Shown: positions 1-9,553, counted from the first letter of the stretch. The stretch: 64,000 nt of DNA from JALORV01 sp963766365 (GCA_963766365.1 CAVXZK010000004.1:1-64000), one strand, 5' to 3'. The notes: generated by a model not told the origin, from the sequence alone. Made by a program: numbers and translations.

Positions 1-52
1 ACAGCTCCGGTTTTCCGGACATTCATCAACAACATACACGAGGAGGTAAGTC

Positions 53-703
53 ATGGGTATCTATTCAATCGTAGGGTTTTTTCAAAAGGGCGGAATGTTC
101 ATGTATCCCATTCTGATTGTGTTTACGGTCGGTGTTGCGATTGCGGTTGAGCGTTGGATGCAACTGACCCGGACACGTAATGAAAATCGTAAGATTTGGG
201 ACCAGGTTCAACCGATTCTCAGCAAAGGCGAGTTTGACAAGGCGCGCTCGATGGTGAACGACGACAAGTCAACCATATCGCAGATGCTGTCCATGGGGTT
301 GGCACGCCAGGGGGCCGTTCGGCGCCGTGAAGATATTGAAATCGCCATGGAAGAAAGCATGATGGAGATCATCCCGCAATTGGAAAAGCGCACTCCGTAC
401 CTGGCGCTGCTTTCCAATATTGCCACATTGCTTGGTCTGCTTGGCACAATCATGGGTCTGATCGAAGCATTTACGGCGGTTTCCAACGCGAACCCTGCTG
501 AGAAAGCAGACCTGTTGTCAGCCAGCATCTCCGTCGCAATGAACACCACGGCATTTGGTTTGATGGTGGCCATTCCTCTGCTTCTGATTCATGCAAAGCT
601 GACATCGACCACCGGCCAGATTGTTGACAGTCTGGAGATGGCCTCGGTTAAAGCCCTGAACAGTATTTCAAACTTTGCTAAACGACAATTCCCGGCGAGT
701 TGA
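53..703 (+). CDS. exbB: MotA/TolQ/ExbB family proton channel protein
   Basis: Inner-membrane proton-channel subunit that works with ExbD to energise a TonB- or Tol-like transducer. The 216-residue protein has the family layout: a first membrane segment at about residues 17-35, a cytoplasmic stretch, and two C-terminal membrane segments (about 115-140 and 158-182) with the conserved glycine-rich LGLLGTIMGLIEAF region. Length is normal. A strong AGGAGGT ribosome site sits 7 bases before the ATG. It opens a four-gene operon with two ExbD proteins and an AgmX/TonB-like protein. The substrate is not visible from sequence; a Tol or gliding-type role is equally possible. Confidence 0.93.
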   Translation: MGIYSIVGFFQKGGMFMYPILIVFTVGVAIAVERWMQLTRTRNENRKIWDQVQPILSKGEFDKARSMVNDDKSTISQMLSMGLARQGAVRRREDIEIAMEESMMEIIPQLEKRTPYLALLSNIATLLGLLGTIMGLIEAFTAVSNANPAEKADLLSASISVAMNTTAFGLMVAIPLLLIHAKLTSTTGQIVDSLEMASVKALNSISNFAKRQFPAS

Positions 704-705
704 TT

Positions 706-1203
706 ATGAACAGACGATCTCTGAACAAACGACGCAGTCGGCATAGAGACATTCCTGAGTTGAATATCACCTCGTTTATGAACCTGATGGTGGTGCTCGT
801 GCCTTTTCTGCTGATTACCGCCGTGTTCTCGCGTATCACCATTCTGGAACTAAGCGTGCCGACTGCATCCGGTGGCAGCCAGGTCGTTAAACCCAACTTC
901 GCTATCGAGGTGATCGTGCGCAAAGCCGGGCTGGAACTCGCGAATGGTTCGAGCGTAGTCGCAGCAATCCCTAACCAATTGGGCGAGTACGACCTGGAGA
1001 AACTGACCAGGATCCTCTTGCGACTTAAAAGCGACTACCCGGAAAAGGACGACGCAACAGTCCTGATGGAGCCTGACATTCAATATGACCATCTGATTCG
1101 GGTCATGGACACGTTACGCGAAACCGAAATCCCTGAAGAGGGCAGTGGAGAGCTCAGGAAAATGGCGCTCTTCCCGAAAATATCAATTGGAGACGCCCCA
1201 TGA
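706..1203 (+). CDS. exbD: ExbD/TolR family protein (first copy)
   Basis: ExbD/TolR-type partner of the upstream ExbB: a short basic cytoplasmic N-terminus, one membrane helix at about residues 25-45 and a periplasmic domain. The start is put at the ATG at 706, three bases after the exbB stop; a TTG two codons earlier is possible. The membrane helix begins LNITSFMNLMVVLVPF, where ExbD usually has an aspartate (LTPLVDVM); here the position is asparagine. The next ExbD keeps the aspartate, so the two copies probably form a specialised pair. Confidence 0.88.
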   Translation: MNRRSLNKRRSRHRDIPELNITSFMNLMVVLVPFLLITAVFSRITILELSVPTASGGSQVVKPNFAIEVIVRKAGLELANGSSVVAAIPNQLGEYDLEKLTRILLRLKSDYPEKDDATVLMEPDIQYDHLIRVMDTLRETEIPEEGSGELRKMALFPKISIGDAP

Positions 1204-1694
1204 AGGAAAGCCGACGCATTAGACGTATGGAGCGCAGCAGAAAAAAGGTCGTAGGCCTGAATTTGACATCACTGATGGATGTATTCACGATCCTGGTGTT
1301 TTTCCTGCTGGCCAACTCGTCTTCAAACGAAGTCCTGTCTACACCCAAGCATATCAAGCTGCCGGATTCCGTGGTCGAATCAAAGCCCCGGGAAACGGTG
1401 GTCATCATGGTCGGTCCGGCGACGGTCCTGGTTCAGGGTGAAGCTGTGGCAAATACACCCGAACTGATTGAAAACAGGAGTCAAAACATTCCGGAAATCA
1501 CCCAAAGGCTTGAACTTCTTGAACGGAACATCATCGGGATCAATAGTCAGACGGCGATCGCCAGCAAGGAAGTCACTATCCTTGCGGACAAGACGATTCC
1601 ATTCAACGTGCTCAAGAAGATCATGACAACCTGTACAGGCTCAGGATATGGGAGGATTTCCCTCGCCGTTATCCAGAAAGCCTCAGAAACATAA
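1200..1694 (+). CDS. exbD: ExbD/TolR family protein (second copy)
   Basis: Second ExbD/TolR-type protein (164 aa), overlapping the first by ATGA, so translation is probably coupled. The N-terminus is very basic and is followed by LTSLMDVFTILVFFLL, which carries the conserved proton-handling aspartate missing from the preceding copy. The periplasmic part is short and ends with the usual ExbD fold region. Two ExbD genes plus a large AgmX-type protein is an arrangement seen in ExbB/ExbD sets distinct from iron-siderophore TonB systems. Confidence 0.9.
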   Translation: MKESRRIRRMERSRKKVVGLNLTSLMDVFTILVFFLLANSSSNEVLSTPKHIKLPDSVVESKPRETVVIMVGPATVLVQGEAVANTPELIENRSQNIPEITQRLELLERNIIGINSQTAIASKEVTILADKTIPFNVLKKIMTTCTGSGYGRISLAVIQKASET

Positions 1695-1705
1695 GAGAGC
1701 GTTCC

Positions 1706-3178
1706 GTGAATACATCTCTGTTATATGAAGAATTGGCGCCGCTGAATGCGCAGATCGAGGGAACGGAGCAAAGACTCAGGAGTCTCGAGGCAGAACTGCG
1801 CATCATAGATGCAGAGCTTGAAACACATCTGGCCGTGAAACAGCGCTACGAAGCCTTGCGCGAGGTTTGTAACGCACTTGAGCGGTTAGACGAACTTGAT
1901 GCCGGCGATCTCTTCTGGGGCGAACTGAAGGATATCGCTGAAACCGGAGAGCGCCTGAAGTCCCTCAGAAGCCGGATCGCAAGCTTCGAGGGGCAGGCAC
2001 AGGGAGTTGAAGAGCACAGAGAGGCGGTCAAGACAAAAATCGCAGAGTGCCTGTATGATTTGGATGACCTGGACGAAGAGGTGCGCCAGGTTCACGCCCG
2101 CGAGGAAAGACGTCAGGAAGAATTTGTTATCGAGCGGGACATGGAACCTATGCGATTCATGCCGATGGCCATGCCCTGGAACGTTCAGGTCGAAAGTGAA
2201 CGGCATTTTCGAAAAACACTGCTCTTGTGCCTGTTTTGGAGCGTGACGTTTGGTACGATCATCCCGTTGGTCGCGCTACCGATCATCGATCGATCGGTCG
2301 AAGTGGTCAAAATTCCGGAAAGGTTTGTCACGCTGGTTAAAAATGAGCCGGTGATTCCAGAACCGACGCAGCCAAGACCACGCATAGAGCAGGAAGAAAA
2401 ACAGAAAACTGAACCGGAACGGCCGAAGAAAGAGACGTCTGAGAAAACGGCTAAAACAAAGAAGCAGCCGGCAAAAGTGGAGCCCGCAAAGAAAGCCGGT
2501 GGTGGCGGGGTACAGGTCGCACGTAAAAAAGCCGAGACCACAGGTGTGTTGGCCTTCAAGAGTACCTTTTCAGATCTTATGGACGAAGTCCCGGTTGCCA
2601 AACTTGGAACGGATGCCCGTGTAAACAAGGATTCAAAGCTGGTCCCCGGCCAGTCACAGGCCAAACGAAACCTCGTCGCAATGCAGGCGAAAAGCGGTAC
2701 CAGTGGCGGCATCAGCAACCTCGGAGTCAGCAGAAACCTCGGCAACGGCGGTTCCAGTGGTGGCGGTGGCAGTGGCTACGGTAATGCGGGACAGATCGGC
2801 GGGGTTGGTTACTCGAACGTAGAGAGTGCGGTGGCCGGCATTGGAGGCGAGGAAGGGAGGCCGATGAGTGGCGGCCCCGGGCCGGGCAGAACCGACGAAG
2901 AGATCCAGATTGTTTTCGATCGGTACAAGGCGACACTTTACCGAATCTACAACAAGGAATTGCGCAAGGACCCGACTCTGCGTGGCAAGCTGCTGTTGAA
3001 AATCACGATCGAACCGGCAGGAGAGGTCTCCATGTGTCTCGTTGAATCGACTGATCTCGGGTCTGATTATCTGGTCACACAAATTGTCGATCGCGTCAGG
3101 AGATTTAATTTCGGTCCAAAAGAAGACGTCCCGGTGACGACGATCCTTTATCCGATCGACTTTTTGCCAGCGACATAA
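1706..3178 (+). CDS. AgmX/PglI C-terminal domain protein, TonB-like energy transducer
   Basis: 490-residue protein starting at GTG, 11 bases after exbD. Residues 1 to about 145 are charged and predicted coiled coil (cytoplasmic); about 170-193 form one membrane helix; then follows a Pro/Glu/Lys-rich spacer (about 210-260), a Gly/Ser-rich linker (about 330-385) and a C-terminal domain from about residue 395 that matches the TonB-like AgmX/PglI domain (conserved FDRYKATLYRIYNKELRKDP region). It probably transmits force from the ExbB/ExbD complex to an outer-membrane or periplasmic partner. The long N-terminal cytoplasmic coiled coil is unusual for TonB. The partner is not identified in the window. 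Confidence 0.82.
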   Translation: MNTSLLYEELAPLNAQIEGTEQRLRSLEAELRIIDAELETHLAVKQRYEALREVCNALERLDELDAGDLFWGELKDIAETGERLKSLRSRIASFEGQAQGVEEHREAVKTKIAECLYDLDDLDEEVRQVHAREERRQEEFVIERDMEPMRFMPMAMPWNVQVESERHFRKTLLLCLFWSVTFGTIIPLVALPIIDRSVEVVKIPERFVTLVKNEPVIPEPTQPRPRIEQEEKQKTEPERPKKETSEKTAKTKKQPAKVEPAKKAGGGGVQVARKKAETTGVLAFKSTFSDLMDEVPVAKLGTDARVNKDSKLVPGQSQAKRNLVAMQAKSGTSGGISNLGVSRNLGNGGSSGGGGSGYGNAGQIGGVGYSNVESAVAGIGGEEGRPMSGGPGPGRTDEEIQIVFDRYKATLYRIYNKELRKDPTLRGKLLLKITIEPAGEVSMCLVESTDLGSDYLVTQIVDRVRRFNFGPKEDVPVTTILYPIDFLPAT

Positions 3179-3350
3179 GACGCTATTAGGTACTGAGGGT
3201 TAATCGGTTAAGCAAAAAATGTGCAGGCCAAGGCCTTTATGAGAAGAAAACCCGATATGTTTTTAAAAATTATCCGTTTGAAGGCTTTTTTGGCTTATTT
3301 TCTGCTACATACTCCGGTAACTAAAACCCACTGGCGATAAGGATAAAAAA

Positions 3351-4133
3351 ATGGCAGAGAGTCAAAGTGTAAAACCTTCATCCGAGTTGTTAAGACCTGC
3401 GGTGTCATTCATCGAGTCGAAAAAGAAAATACTTTTGGTTGACGATGTAAAGTTGTTCATAGAACTTGAAAAAACTTTTCTGCAGCGCAAACAAGCATTC
3501 GAGATTCTGACTGCGAAAAGTGGTGAAGAGGCCCTCCAAGTTGTCGAAGTTGATCAGCCTGACCTTGTTTACCTGGACCTGCATATGCCGGGGATGAATG
3601 GCGATGAATGCTGCCGGCTGATCAAGGCATCAGAGGGCAGCAAGAATACCCCGGTTATCATGGTCACATCTGCTGGCAGCGAGGAGGATAAATCACGCTG
3701 CATCGCTGCGGGTTGTAATGAAATTATTACCAAACCAATCAATCGATCCCTTTTTCTTTCTTTTGCAAAAAGGTACCTTGATGTTCATGAAAGAAAAGAA
3801 CCCAGGTATGCTTCACATATAAAAATAAAGTTTGGTCAAGAAAGGGATAAGTTATTGACCGACTATACGGTCAATATCAATACAGGTGGTTTATATGTCT
3901 CCTCGTCCAAACTTCTGCCGGTCGGCACAAACCTCTTCGTTGAATTCAGTTTGCCCGGGAATAACAAGATGATTTCTTGCCAGGCCCGAGTCGCCTGGGT
4001 CAATGAAGGAACATCCCCGATAAAACGCGATCTTCCTGTCGGTATGGGATTGGGCTTTGTCGGCGTCGGACTTGATGAAATGCATGTCATAAGAGAATAC
4101 ATTAAGGACAATGCACTCACCGCAGACTGGTAG
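3351..4133 (+). CDS. response regulator with receiver and PilZ domains
   Basis: 260 aa. Residues about 26-142 form a receiver domain with the acidic pair at LLVDD and the phospho-acceptor aspartate in LVYLDLHMPG; the lysine is in TKPIN. Residues about 148-255 form a PilZ domain with RKEPR (RxxxR) and NINTGG (D/NxSxxG-like), which in the family bind cyclic di-GMP. It therefore joins a phosphorylation input to a c-di-GMP-sensing output. It has no DNA-binding domain. A terminator follows at 4199-4231. No sensor kinase lies next to it. Confidence 0.88.
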   Translation: MAESQSVKPSSELLRPAVSFIESKKKILLVDDVKLFIELEKTFLQRKQAFEILTAKSGEEALQVVEVDQPDLVYLDLHMPGMNGDECCRLIKASEGSKNTPVIMVTSAGSEEDKSRCIAAGCNEIITKPINRSLFLSFAKRYLDVHERKEPRYASHIKIKFGQERDKLLTDYTVNINTGGLYVSSSKLLPVGTNLFVEFSLPGNNKMISCQARVAWVNEGTSPIKRDLPVGMGLGFVGVGLDEMHVIREYIKDNALTADW

Positions 4134-4198
4134 ATGGAAACTCTGAAGGCGGCGACTTGAGTCGAGCGGAGCAAAATCCGGAGTATACTAAGTATCTA

Positions 4199-4231
4199 GG
4201 GCCTCTTAAATAAGAGGCCTTGGTTTTTTTG
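4199..4231 (+). terminator. rho-independent terminator after the receiver-PilZ gene
   Basis: Inverted repeat GGCCTCTTA / TAAGAGGCC with a minimal loop at 4200-4219, followed by GG and a run of seven T (4224-4230). It sits 66 bases after the stop codon of the receiver-PilZ gene. Confidence 0.85.
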
Positions 4232-4447
4232 TGTTTAAACATTGACTGCTTAGTATCAGGAAGTAATAGCTTTAACAGTAACTGCCAGGTCAGCCCCGCA
4301 GAAAGTTGGCTGATGAGGGGAGGGGGGCAATCTCATCTTTTGTTCAATGCCGCTGTTTGATATAATGCCAGGGCATAGCGTTTCCAGACTGCTGGAGGCG
4401 ATAAATTAACTCCAATTGGTGAATCTACCGGAATTAAAGAGAAATAG

Positions 4448-5468
4448 ATGGCCAAATCAAAAAAAATCCTCATTGCCGATGACCAGTTGCTTAACATACT
4501 GGTGCTGGAGGAATTGTGTAAAGAACTGGGACATGACATTGTTAAGGCCAGAAACGGCCATGAGGCCGTAGAGCTTGCCCGCACTGAACGCCCAGACTGC
4601 ATCCTGATGGATGTGGTAATGCCGGAGATGGATGGTCTTGAAGCCACGACACTGCTGAAAAACGACAAGCGATACGGCTCATATCCCAATCATTATCATC
4701 ACCGGACTCGATTCCCGGAAAGATCGGTTGGCCGGCATAGCTATCGGGGCAGATGATTTCCTGACCAAGCCAATAGATAATGAGGAACTGGCTCTGCGTC
4801 TTAGAAACAATCTCCGCAACAAGGAGTTTCATGATTTTCTGCTAGACCACAAACAGCTCCTGGAGAAGCAGGTGGCGGAGCGAACCCAGTTGCTACGGGA
4901 CGGCTATGTCGACACGATCCATCGGCTTGTCCTGGCTTCAGAATTCAAGGATGAATACACCGGCGCCCATATCAGTCGGATCAGTCATTACACCAGGGAG
5001 ATTGCTGAAGCCTGTAACCTGGGCAGCGAGTTCGCCGAAAGCATCTTTTACGCTTCACCGATGCATGATATTGGCAAGGTGGCCATACCGGATTTTATCC
5101 AGCAGAAACCGGGTCCGCTGAATGCTTCAGAGTGGCAGGTTATGAAGACTCATACAACCGTTGGTGCAGCGATTCTAGACGGCTCAAATTCTCCATATCT
5201 TCAGATGGCAGTAGATATTGCCAAGTACCACCATGAGCGCTGGGACGGCAACGGATACCCGGATGGTCTGAAAGGTGAAGAAATACCTCTTACTGCGCGA
5301 ATCATGAATATCTGCGATCAGTACGATGCTCTCAGAAGTGAACGGCCCTACAAAAAGGCGTTTAACCATGAGGAGAGCTGTTCAATTATACTGGAGGGGA
5401 GCGATCGTACCTCGCCAGACCATTTCGACCCGGAGGTGCTGGAAGTTTTCCGAAAAAGTCGTCAGTAG
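4448..5468 (+). pseudogene. receiver-HD-GYP response regulator (c-di-GMP phosphodiesterase), one-base frameshift
   Basis: The first frame (4448 to about 4670) encodes a receiver domain with IADDQ and the acceptor aspartate in CILMDVVMPEMDG. It is then disrupted; reading one base over from about 4670 restores HIPIIIITG and GADDFLTKP, and continues through an HD-GYP domain with HDIGK, the HHERWDGNGYPDGLKGEEIP signature and DQYDAL. HD-GYP proteins hydrolyse cyclic di-GMP. One extra base near 4668-4671 explains the break, so this is either a sequencing error or a recent mutation in an otherwise intact gene. It lies 216 bases behind the preceding terminator. Confidence 0.85.
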
Positions 5469-5992
5469 GTTTGCCGAAATTTACGATGAATTAAAGAATT
5501 GATCATCCGAGTCAGTTTCGAGTGTTTTGTATTAACTCGGTAGCACTGTAATACATGGTCTTATATCCAGGATCATCTCACACAAACTCCCATCTTTATA
5601 AAATTTTGCTCCCCTAAGCTTGATCTCGATTTTTAGCGTGTTCCATGTCCATAAGTTTACATAATATATATTATGCGACGTTATGTATAGATATGGCACG
5701 AAATAGGCAAAGATTAATGAGGTGATCACCCTCCTCTCAAGCAATCAAAAAAGCATTTGTAGCCAAGTCTAGACCTGCATACAAAAACCGGTTGGAGTCG
5801 ACAGCAGCTCTTGGTTTTGGTTAAAATCAAGAATAAACGAAAAAAGCCGTAAAAAAGTCCATGCCTTCCCCTTCGCCATATCGAGATCGACGCTTAGAGG
5901 GCAAATTTGGACGTTGCAAAGATTTTCACTTCATACCTCCTTCATGTATACTGCTCGTACTCCTTGACTGCTCACCTTAAATAACGTTTTTA
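5469..5992. other. AT-rich intergenic stretch without a convincing gene
   Basis: About 520 bases between the HD-GYP gene and the tRNA promoter. No reading frame here has a ribosome site, a recognisable protein or the codon use of its neighbours. The last part feeds the tRNA-Leu promoter. Confidence 0.6.
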
Positions 5993-6021
5993 TTGACACT
6001 ATTATCCCATATCAGTATAAA
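5993..6021 (+). promoter_or_regulatory. sigma70-type promoter of tRNA-Leu
   Basis: A perfect -35 hexamer TTGACA (5993-5998), a 17-base spacer and TATAAA (6016-6021) as -10. Transcription would start about 5 bases before the tRNA, consistent with a short leader. Confidence 0.8.
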
Positions 6022-6032
6022 TTAAGACCCTT

Positions 6033-6118
6033 GCCGAAGTGGTGGAATTGGTAGACACGTCGGTCTCAAAAACCGATGGCTTTTAGCCGTGCCGGTTCGA
6101 TTCCGGCCTTCGGTACCA
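6033..6118 (+). tRNA. tRNA-Leu (anticodon CAA)
   Basis: 86-base class II tRNA with encoded CCA. The acceptor arm GCCGAAG pairs with CTTCGGT (one G-U pair at the end). The anticodon stem TCGGT/ACCGA encloses the loop CTCAAAA, giving anticodon CAA, which reads UUG. A long variable arm and the T-arm GGTTCGATTCC follow. The gene closely resembles gammaproteobacterial tRNA-Leu(CAA). A degenerate copy of its 3' end is found at 9736-9766. Confidence 0.96.
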
Positions 6119-6125
6119 AAAAATA

Positions 6126-6163
6126 GATAAGGCCTGAAACCTTAATTGATTTCAGGCCTTATC
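6126..6163 (+). terminator. terminator after tRNA-Leu
   Basis: A perfect 14-bp stem GATAAGGCCTGAAA / TTTCAGGCCTTATC (6126-6139 and 6150-6163) with a 10-base loop, followed by a T-rich tail. A nearly identical hairpin occurs at 9774-9811 behind the tRNA remnant. Confidence 0.85.
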
Positions 6164-6458
6164 TTCATCTTTCGAACCAATAATCTCAGGTTTAATATTG
6201 ACTCTGATTGTTTGCGTGAGAACATTTTGTGCTGAACTCACAGGGTTTTGATGGTAAATTTTTACTCTGTTTCTATCCTTAAGTAGAGCGGTTCTATCAA
6301 TAACTGCGATGTCAAAAGTCGAATTATAGGCTGAATCCGGTTTTTACGATATTGTCGGAGATAGAAATAAAAGAGTAAACTTGGTGAACAGACTAAATAT
6401 GTCTCCCTTTTTCGGTTCAGAAACGTGATCTAGCCTCAGAAAGAAATAATAAAGTGCC
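6164..6458. other. intergenic region between tRNA terminator and pyrC
   Basis: About 295 AT-rich bases. No gene seen. It should contain the pyrC promoter, but no clear -35/-10 pair stands out. Confidence 0.5.
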
Positions 6459-7517
6459 ATGACAGAGATAACCATTCAAAAGCCAGATGACTGGCACCTG
6501 CACTTTCGTGATAACGACATGCTGGGAGAAACGGTTGCCGCTACGGCGCGTTGCTTCCAGCGCGCAATCGTGATGCCCAACCTGGTCCCACCGGTTGTAA
6601 ATGCCGAGATGGCTATCGCCTACCGTGAACGGATCAAGGCATTTCTTCCACCAGGCAGCAGCTTTCAACCGCTGATGACGTTGTTTTTGACCAATGGCAC
6701 CAGCCTGGAGGATATTCGTAACGCCAAAGCAGCTGGGATTGTCGCAGCCAAACTTTACCCGGCGGGTGGTACGACGAATTCTGATGCCGCACCGAGTGAT
6801 CTGGCAACCATGACTCCGGTATTCGAATTGATGGCAGAAATTGGCATGCCCCTTCTGGTCCACGGCGAGGTCACTGACTCGCATATTGATATATTTGATC
6901 GTGAAAAAGCTTTATAGATAGTCGTCTTACAGAAGATTGTTCAGAAACATTCTCGTTTAAAAGTGGTGTTTGAGCATATCACTACTGCGGACGCCGCCCA
7001 GTTTGTCGCCGAAGCGTCTGACAATGTTGCCGCGACCATCACTCCGCAACACTTGCTGCTGAATCGCAATGATCTGCTGGTCGGAGGGATTCGTCCCCAC
7101 AATTTCTGTCTGCCGGTATTAAAACGCAACACACACCAGGCAGCACTGCTCGCTGCTGTGGCATCCGGCTCCCCAAAATATTTTCTCGGCAGCGATTCTG
7201 CGCCGCATGAAAAGCACCGAAAAGAAAGTGCTTGCGGTTGCGCAGGATGCTACTCGGCCTGGAGTGCCCTCGAACTTTACACCCAGGTCTTCGATGAGTT
7301 GAATGCTCTTGATAAACTGGAGGGGTTTGCCTCCTGCCATGGTGCGGATTTCTATGGCCTGCCTCGCAACCCAGGAACCGTGACCCTGGTTAAAGAGAGC
7401 TGGACTGTACCGGAGAAGATTCTTTTGCCGAATGGGAAATCGATCGTGCCTTTTTATGCAGGACAGGAAGTTCACTGGAAAGTTAAGACCATAGATTCGA
7501 GTGAATCCAGGGACTAA
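6459..7517 (+). pseudogene. pyrC: dihydroorotase, interrupted by a TAG
   Basis: Third step of pyrimidine synthesis: cyclisation of carbamoyl aspartate to dihydroorotate. The protein aligns end to end with the E. coli-type PyrC: metal ligands in DWHLHFRDNDML, the carboxylated lysine in AAKLYPAGGTTNS, HGEVTD, FEHITT and GSDSAPH. A TAG at 6915-6917 interrupts an otherwise continuous frame. Adding one T in GCTTTATAG and removing one A seven bases on would restore FID-VVLQ, exactly the family length, so a compensating indel pair is likelier than a simple nonsense mutation. The DUF454 gene follows closely. Confidence 0.88.
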
Positions 7518-7526
7518 AATGATGTG

Positions 7527-7934
7527 ATGACCGAAGACCTGCAAAAGAACAACAACATAATACTGCGCTCGGCACTGACAACAGTCGGTCTTGTCAGTAC
7601 AGGACTCGCGGTCCTCGGGATCTTCCTGCCATTACTGCCGACGGTCCCTTTGTTGCTTTTGGCAGCGGCTTGCTTTGCCCGCAGTTCAGAACGTTTTCAC
7701 TCCTGGTTGCTCCAGCACCCTCACCTCGGTCCAATGATTCGTGGTTATCTTGAAGGACAAGGTATCCCACTGCGGTCGAAAATCTTCACCATTTCATTAC
7801 TTTGGCTCACGATCTCGGTTTCCGTATTGCTTTTAACCACCCCTTTATGGGTTAAGATCACCCTCCTCGCAATTGGTAGCGCCGTGACAATCTATTTGTT
7901 GCGACTACCGGTATATTCTGGGAACAGTCAATAA
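7527..7934 (+). CDS. ybaN: DUF454 (YbaN-type) inner membrane protein
   Basis: 135 aa with the DUF454/YbaN pattern: an N-terminal hydrophobic segment with LGIFLPLLPTVPLLLLAAACFARSSERFH, then two more membrane segments near residues 90-130. The motif with FARSS and the histidine pair (FHSWLLQHPHLGP) is typical of the family. Function is not established. It starts 9 bases after pyrC, so it is probably co-transcribed. The ATG at 7527 is preferred over an upstream GTG. Confidence 0.85.
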   Translation: MTEDLQKNNNIILRSALTTVGLVSTGLAVLGIFLPLLPTVPLLLLAAACFARSSERFHSWLLQHPHLGPMIRGYLEGQGIPLRSKIFTISLLWLTISVSVLLLTTPLWVKITLLAIGSAVTIYLLRLPVYSGNSQ

Positions 7935-7955
7935 GAAAGACCCGGACAAGACAAA

Positions 7956-7983
7956 GCCCAACTGCGATTTAGCGTAGTTGGGC
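7956..7983. terminator. hairpin between convergent ybaN and hipA
   Basis: An imperfect inverted repeat GCCCAACTGCG / GCGTAGTTGGGC between two convergent genes. It has no T run, so it may be a weak bidirectional terminator. Confidence 0.45.
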
Positions 7984-8037
7984 GCAAACAGTATCAATCA
8001 GTTCTTTTACAGCAATCGTGAGGCAGCCCTCCATGGC

Positions 8038-9228
8038 TCAGCGATTCAAATAGTCGTCAGTCTCCGTGAACCGCTCAATGTCTTTTTGCAAAACACCACA
8101 GGCCAGATATGCTTCGCGCCAGTGTGAAACCGCACTAAAGACCTGCTCGACAATGTCTGCCGCACCGGAAACGCCCCATGCACGGCCCATCCGCACCAGG
8201 TTTGCCCGCCCCGGATAGACCGGGTCGAGATCGAAGAACAGGACGTGCTCACCACGTTGCCCGATATCCGGAACCAGGTCGAAGGCGGGCGAGAGCCGCC
8301 ACCCTTCATCACGGGTACATGTCATCCAGAAGTTTTTGAGGTGATCGTCGGTATTATGCATCACCGCATTAAAGACCATTTGTCGAAAGAGACGTGCGGA
8401 ATCGACTTGCGGGTCGTCACTGACCTTGCGCACTACGCTCAGCATATCTGCATACCGGGCCTGGTAGTAACCGGTCGCCTTGAGTAAGGTTTGCAGGCTG
8501 ACCATGTGCCGCCGACCCTGGGGTAAAATATCGAAGCGCTTGACCAGCAAGACCGGACGGCTACCGCATTCGACTAGCTTCGTTTCGGGGACATCCAGCC
8601 CTGCCTTTTCTGCCAGGTTCATCGTCGCGGCCTCAATGCGCACGACATCAACATGGTCCTTGATGCTCGGAAATTTGGCGAGGCAATGTTCGTCGGCATG
8701 TTCATCGTAAATCAGGGCCTTGGGGCGTGCCCCACCCGGCGAGCTACCCGCGCCAAGGAGCAGATTGATGTCTGCATTGCTCTTGTCGCCGCGCTCAAAC
8801 GCTTCGGCCGCCTTGACCAGCTGATAAAGGTAAAGAACCGAAGCCTCCGCAGAGGTTTGTTGAGGAGTGCCTTTTACAGCATAGGAGAGCGCACCAAGGC
8901 CAGCATATCCAAGAGCCAACAGAAGGTTCGGGAGGTTTTGTTGATGCAAGGGAAGCCGATGTTTGCGAACCAGCAGGCGTCGGCCCCAATCGTCCGGGAG
9001 ACTATCCTCGAACACCCCGAAAACCCCGGGATGCTCGATGTTGAATTCCTCTTCACGTAACGGCAGCGAAATCGGGTCCAGGGCAAACGCACCAGCAGTT
9101 TTCAAATAATCGGGCGCATACCGGAATGCACCGCGCCCCCTGCCATTATCATTGATCTCGCAGACCATCTCCCCGGCAAGGACCTGACTTCCATCCAAGG
9201 TAATCCAGACTTCGATACGATATATCAT
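8038..9228 (-). CDS. hipA: HipA-type serine/threonine kinase toxin
   Basis: 396-residue HipA-family kinase. The N-terminal subdomain holds ALGYAGLGALSY. The nucleotide-binding loop is GAGSSPGGARPKAL, whose serine is the usual autophosphorylation site. The catalytic loop is HNTDDHLKNF and the metal-binding aspartate is in SPAFDLVP. Family members phosphorylate glutamyl-tRNA synthetase or related targets and cause growth arrest or persistence. It overlaps the upstream antitoxin gene hipB by ATGA, the standard hipBA layout. Length is close to the usual 380-440 residues, so it is probably intact. Confidence 0.92.
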   Translation of the reverse strand: MIYRIEVWITLDGSQVLAGEMVCEINDNGRGRGAFRYAPDYLKTAGAFALDPISLPLREEEFNIEHPGVFGVFEDSLPDDWGRRLLVRKHRLPLHQQNLPNLLLALGYAGLGALSYAVKGTPQQTSAEASVLYLYQLVKAAEAFERGDKSNADINLLLGAGSSPGGARPKALIYDEHADEHCLAKFPSIKDHVDVVRIEAATMNLAEKAGLDVPETKLVECGSRPVLLVKRFDILPQGRRHMVSLQTLLKATGYYQARYADMLSVVRKVSDDPQVDSARLFRQMVFNAVMHNTDDHLKNFWMTCTRDEGWRLSPAFDLVPDIGQRGEHVLFFDLDPVYPGRANLVRMGRAWGVSGAADIVEQVFSAVSHWREAYLACGVLQKDIERFTETDDYLNR

Positions 9229-9545
9229 TGTCCACCTTTGCGCGAGGCGCGCTGGCGTTTCGGTTTTTGGGTCTGCTCGTATTTGGCAAAAAGGTTCTCT
9301 TTTGGAGTCAGCAGCTGGTTAAGATCTTCCATATGCCCGAGGAGGTCCAGAGCGACAGCCCAGTGCCCAAGCTGCACCCGATGATCGCCGCTCTCCATCT
9401 TGTAGAGTGTCGGGACACTCACACCGATACGGGCAGCAAAAACCTTCTGTGTATCATTACGCCGCAGACGCTCCTCGCGTAGACGGATGCCAAGGGCCTT
9501 CAAGCTGTCTTTGACCAAATCCGAGACGATCAACCTTCCCTCCAT
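9225..9545 (-). CDS. hipB: HipB-type antitoxin, XRE-family HTH
   Basis: 106 aa with a Cro/C1-type helix-turn-helix at about residues 17-72 (RLRRNDTQKVFAARIGVS then VPTLYKMESG) and a basic C-terminal tail. It should neutralise HipA and repress its own operon. It is the first gene of hipBA and its stop overlaps the hipA start. Two copies of an 11-bp repeat lie directly upstream and are good operator candidates. Confidence 0.9.
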   Translation of the reverse strand: MEGRLIVSDLVKDSLKALGIRLREERLRRNDTQKVFAARIGVSVPTLYKMESGDHRVQLGHWAVALDLLGHMEDLNQLLTPKENLFAKYEQTQKPKRQRASRKGGQ

Positions 9546-9553
9546 ACATAACT

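Noticed and set aside
5532..5744. A 70-codon reverse frame upstream of tRNA-Leu
   Set aside because: No ribosome site, no recognisable sequence and AT-rich random-like composition.
6911..6920. UAG recoding (pyrrolysine or readthrough) in pyrC
   Set aside because: No downstream structure or pyl genes, and the position is not a known recoded site; paired indels explain the sequence better.
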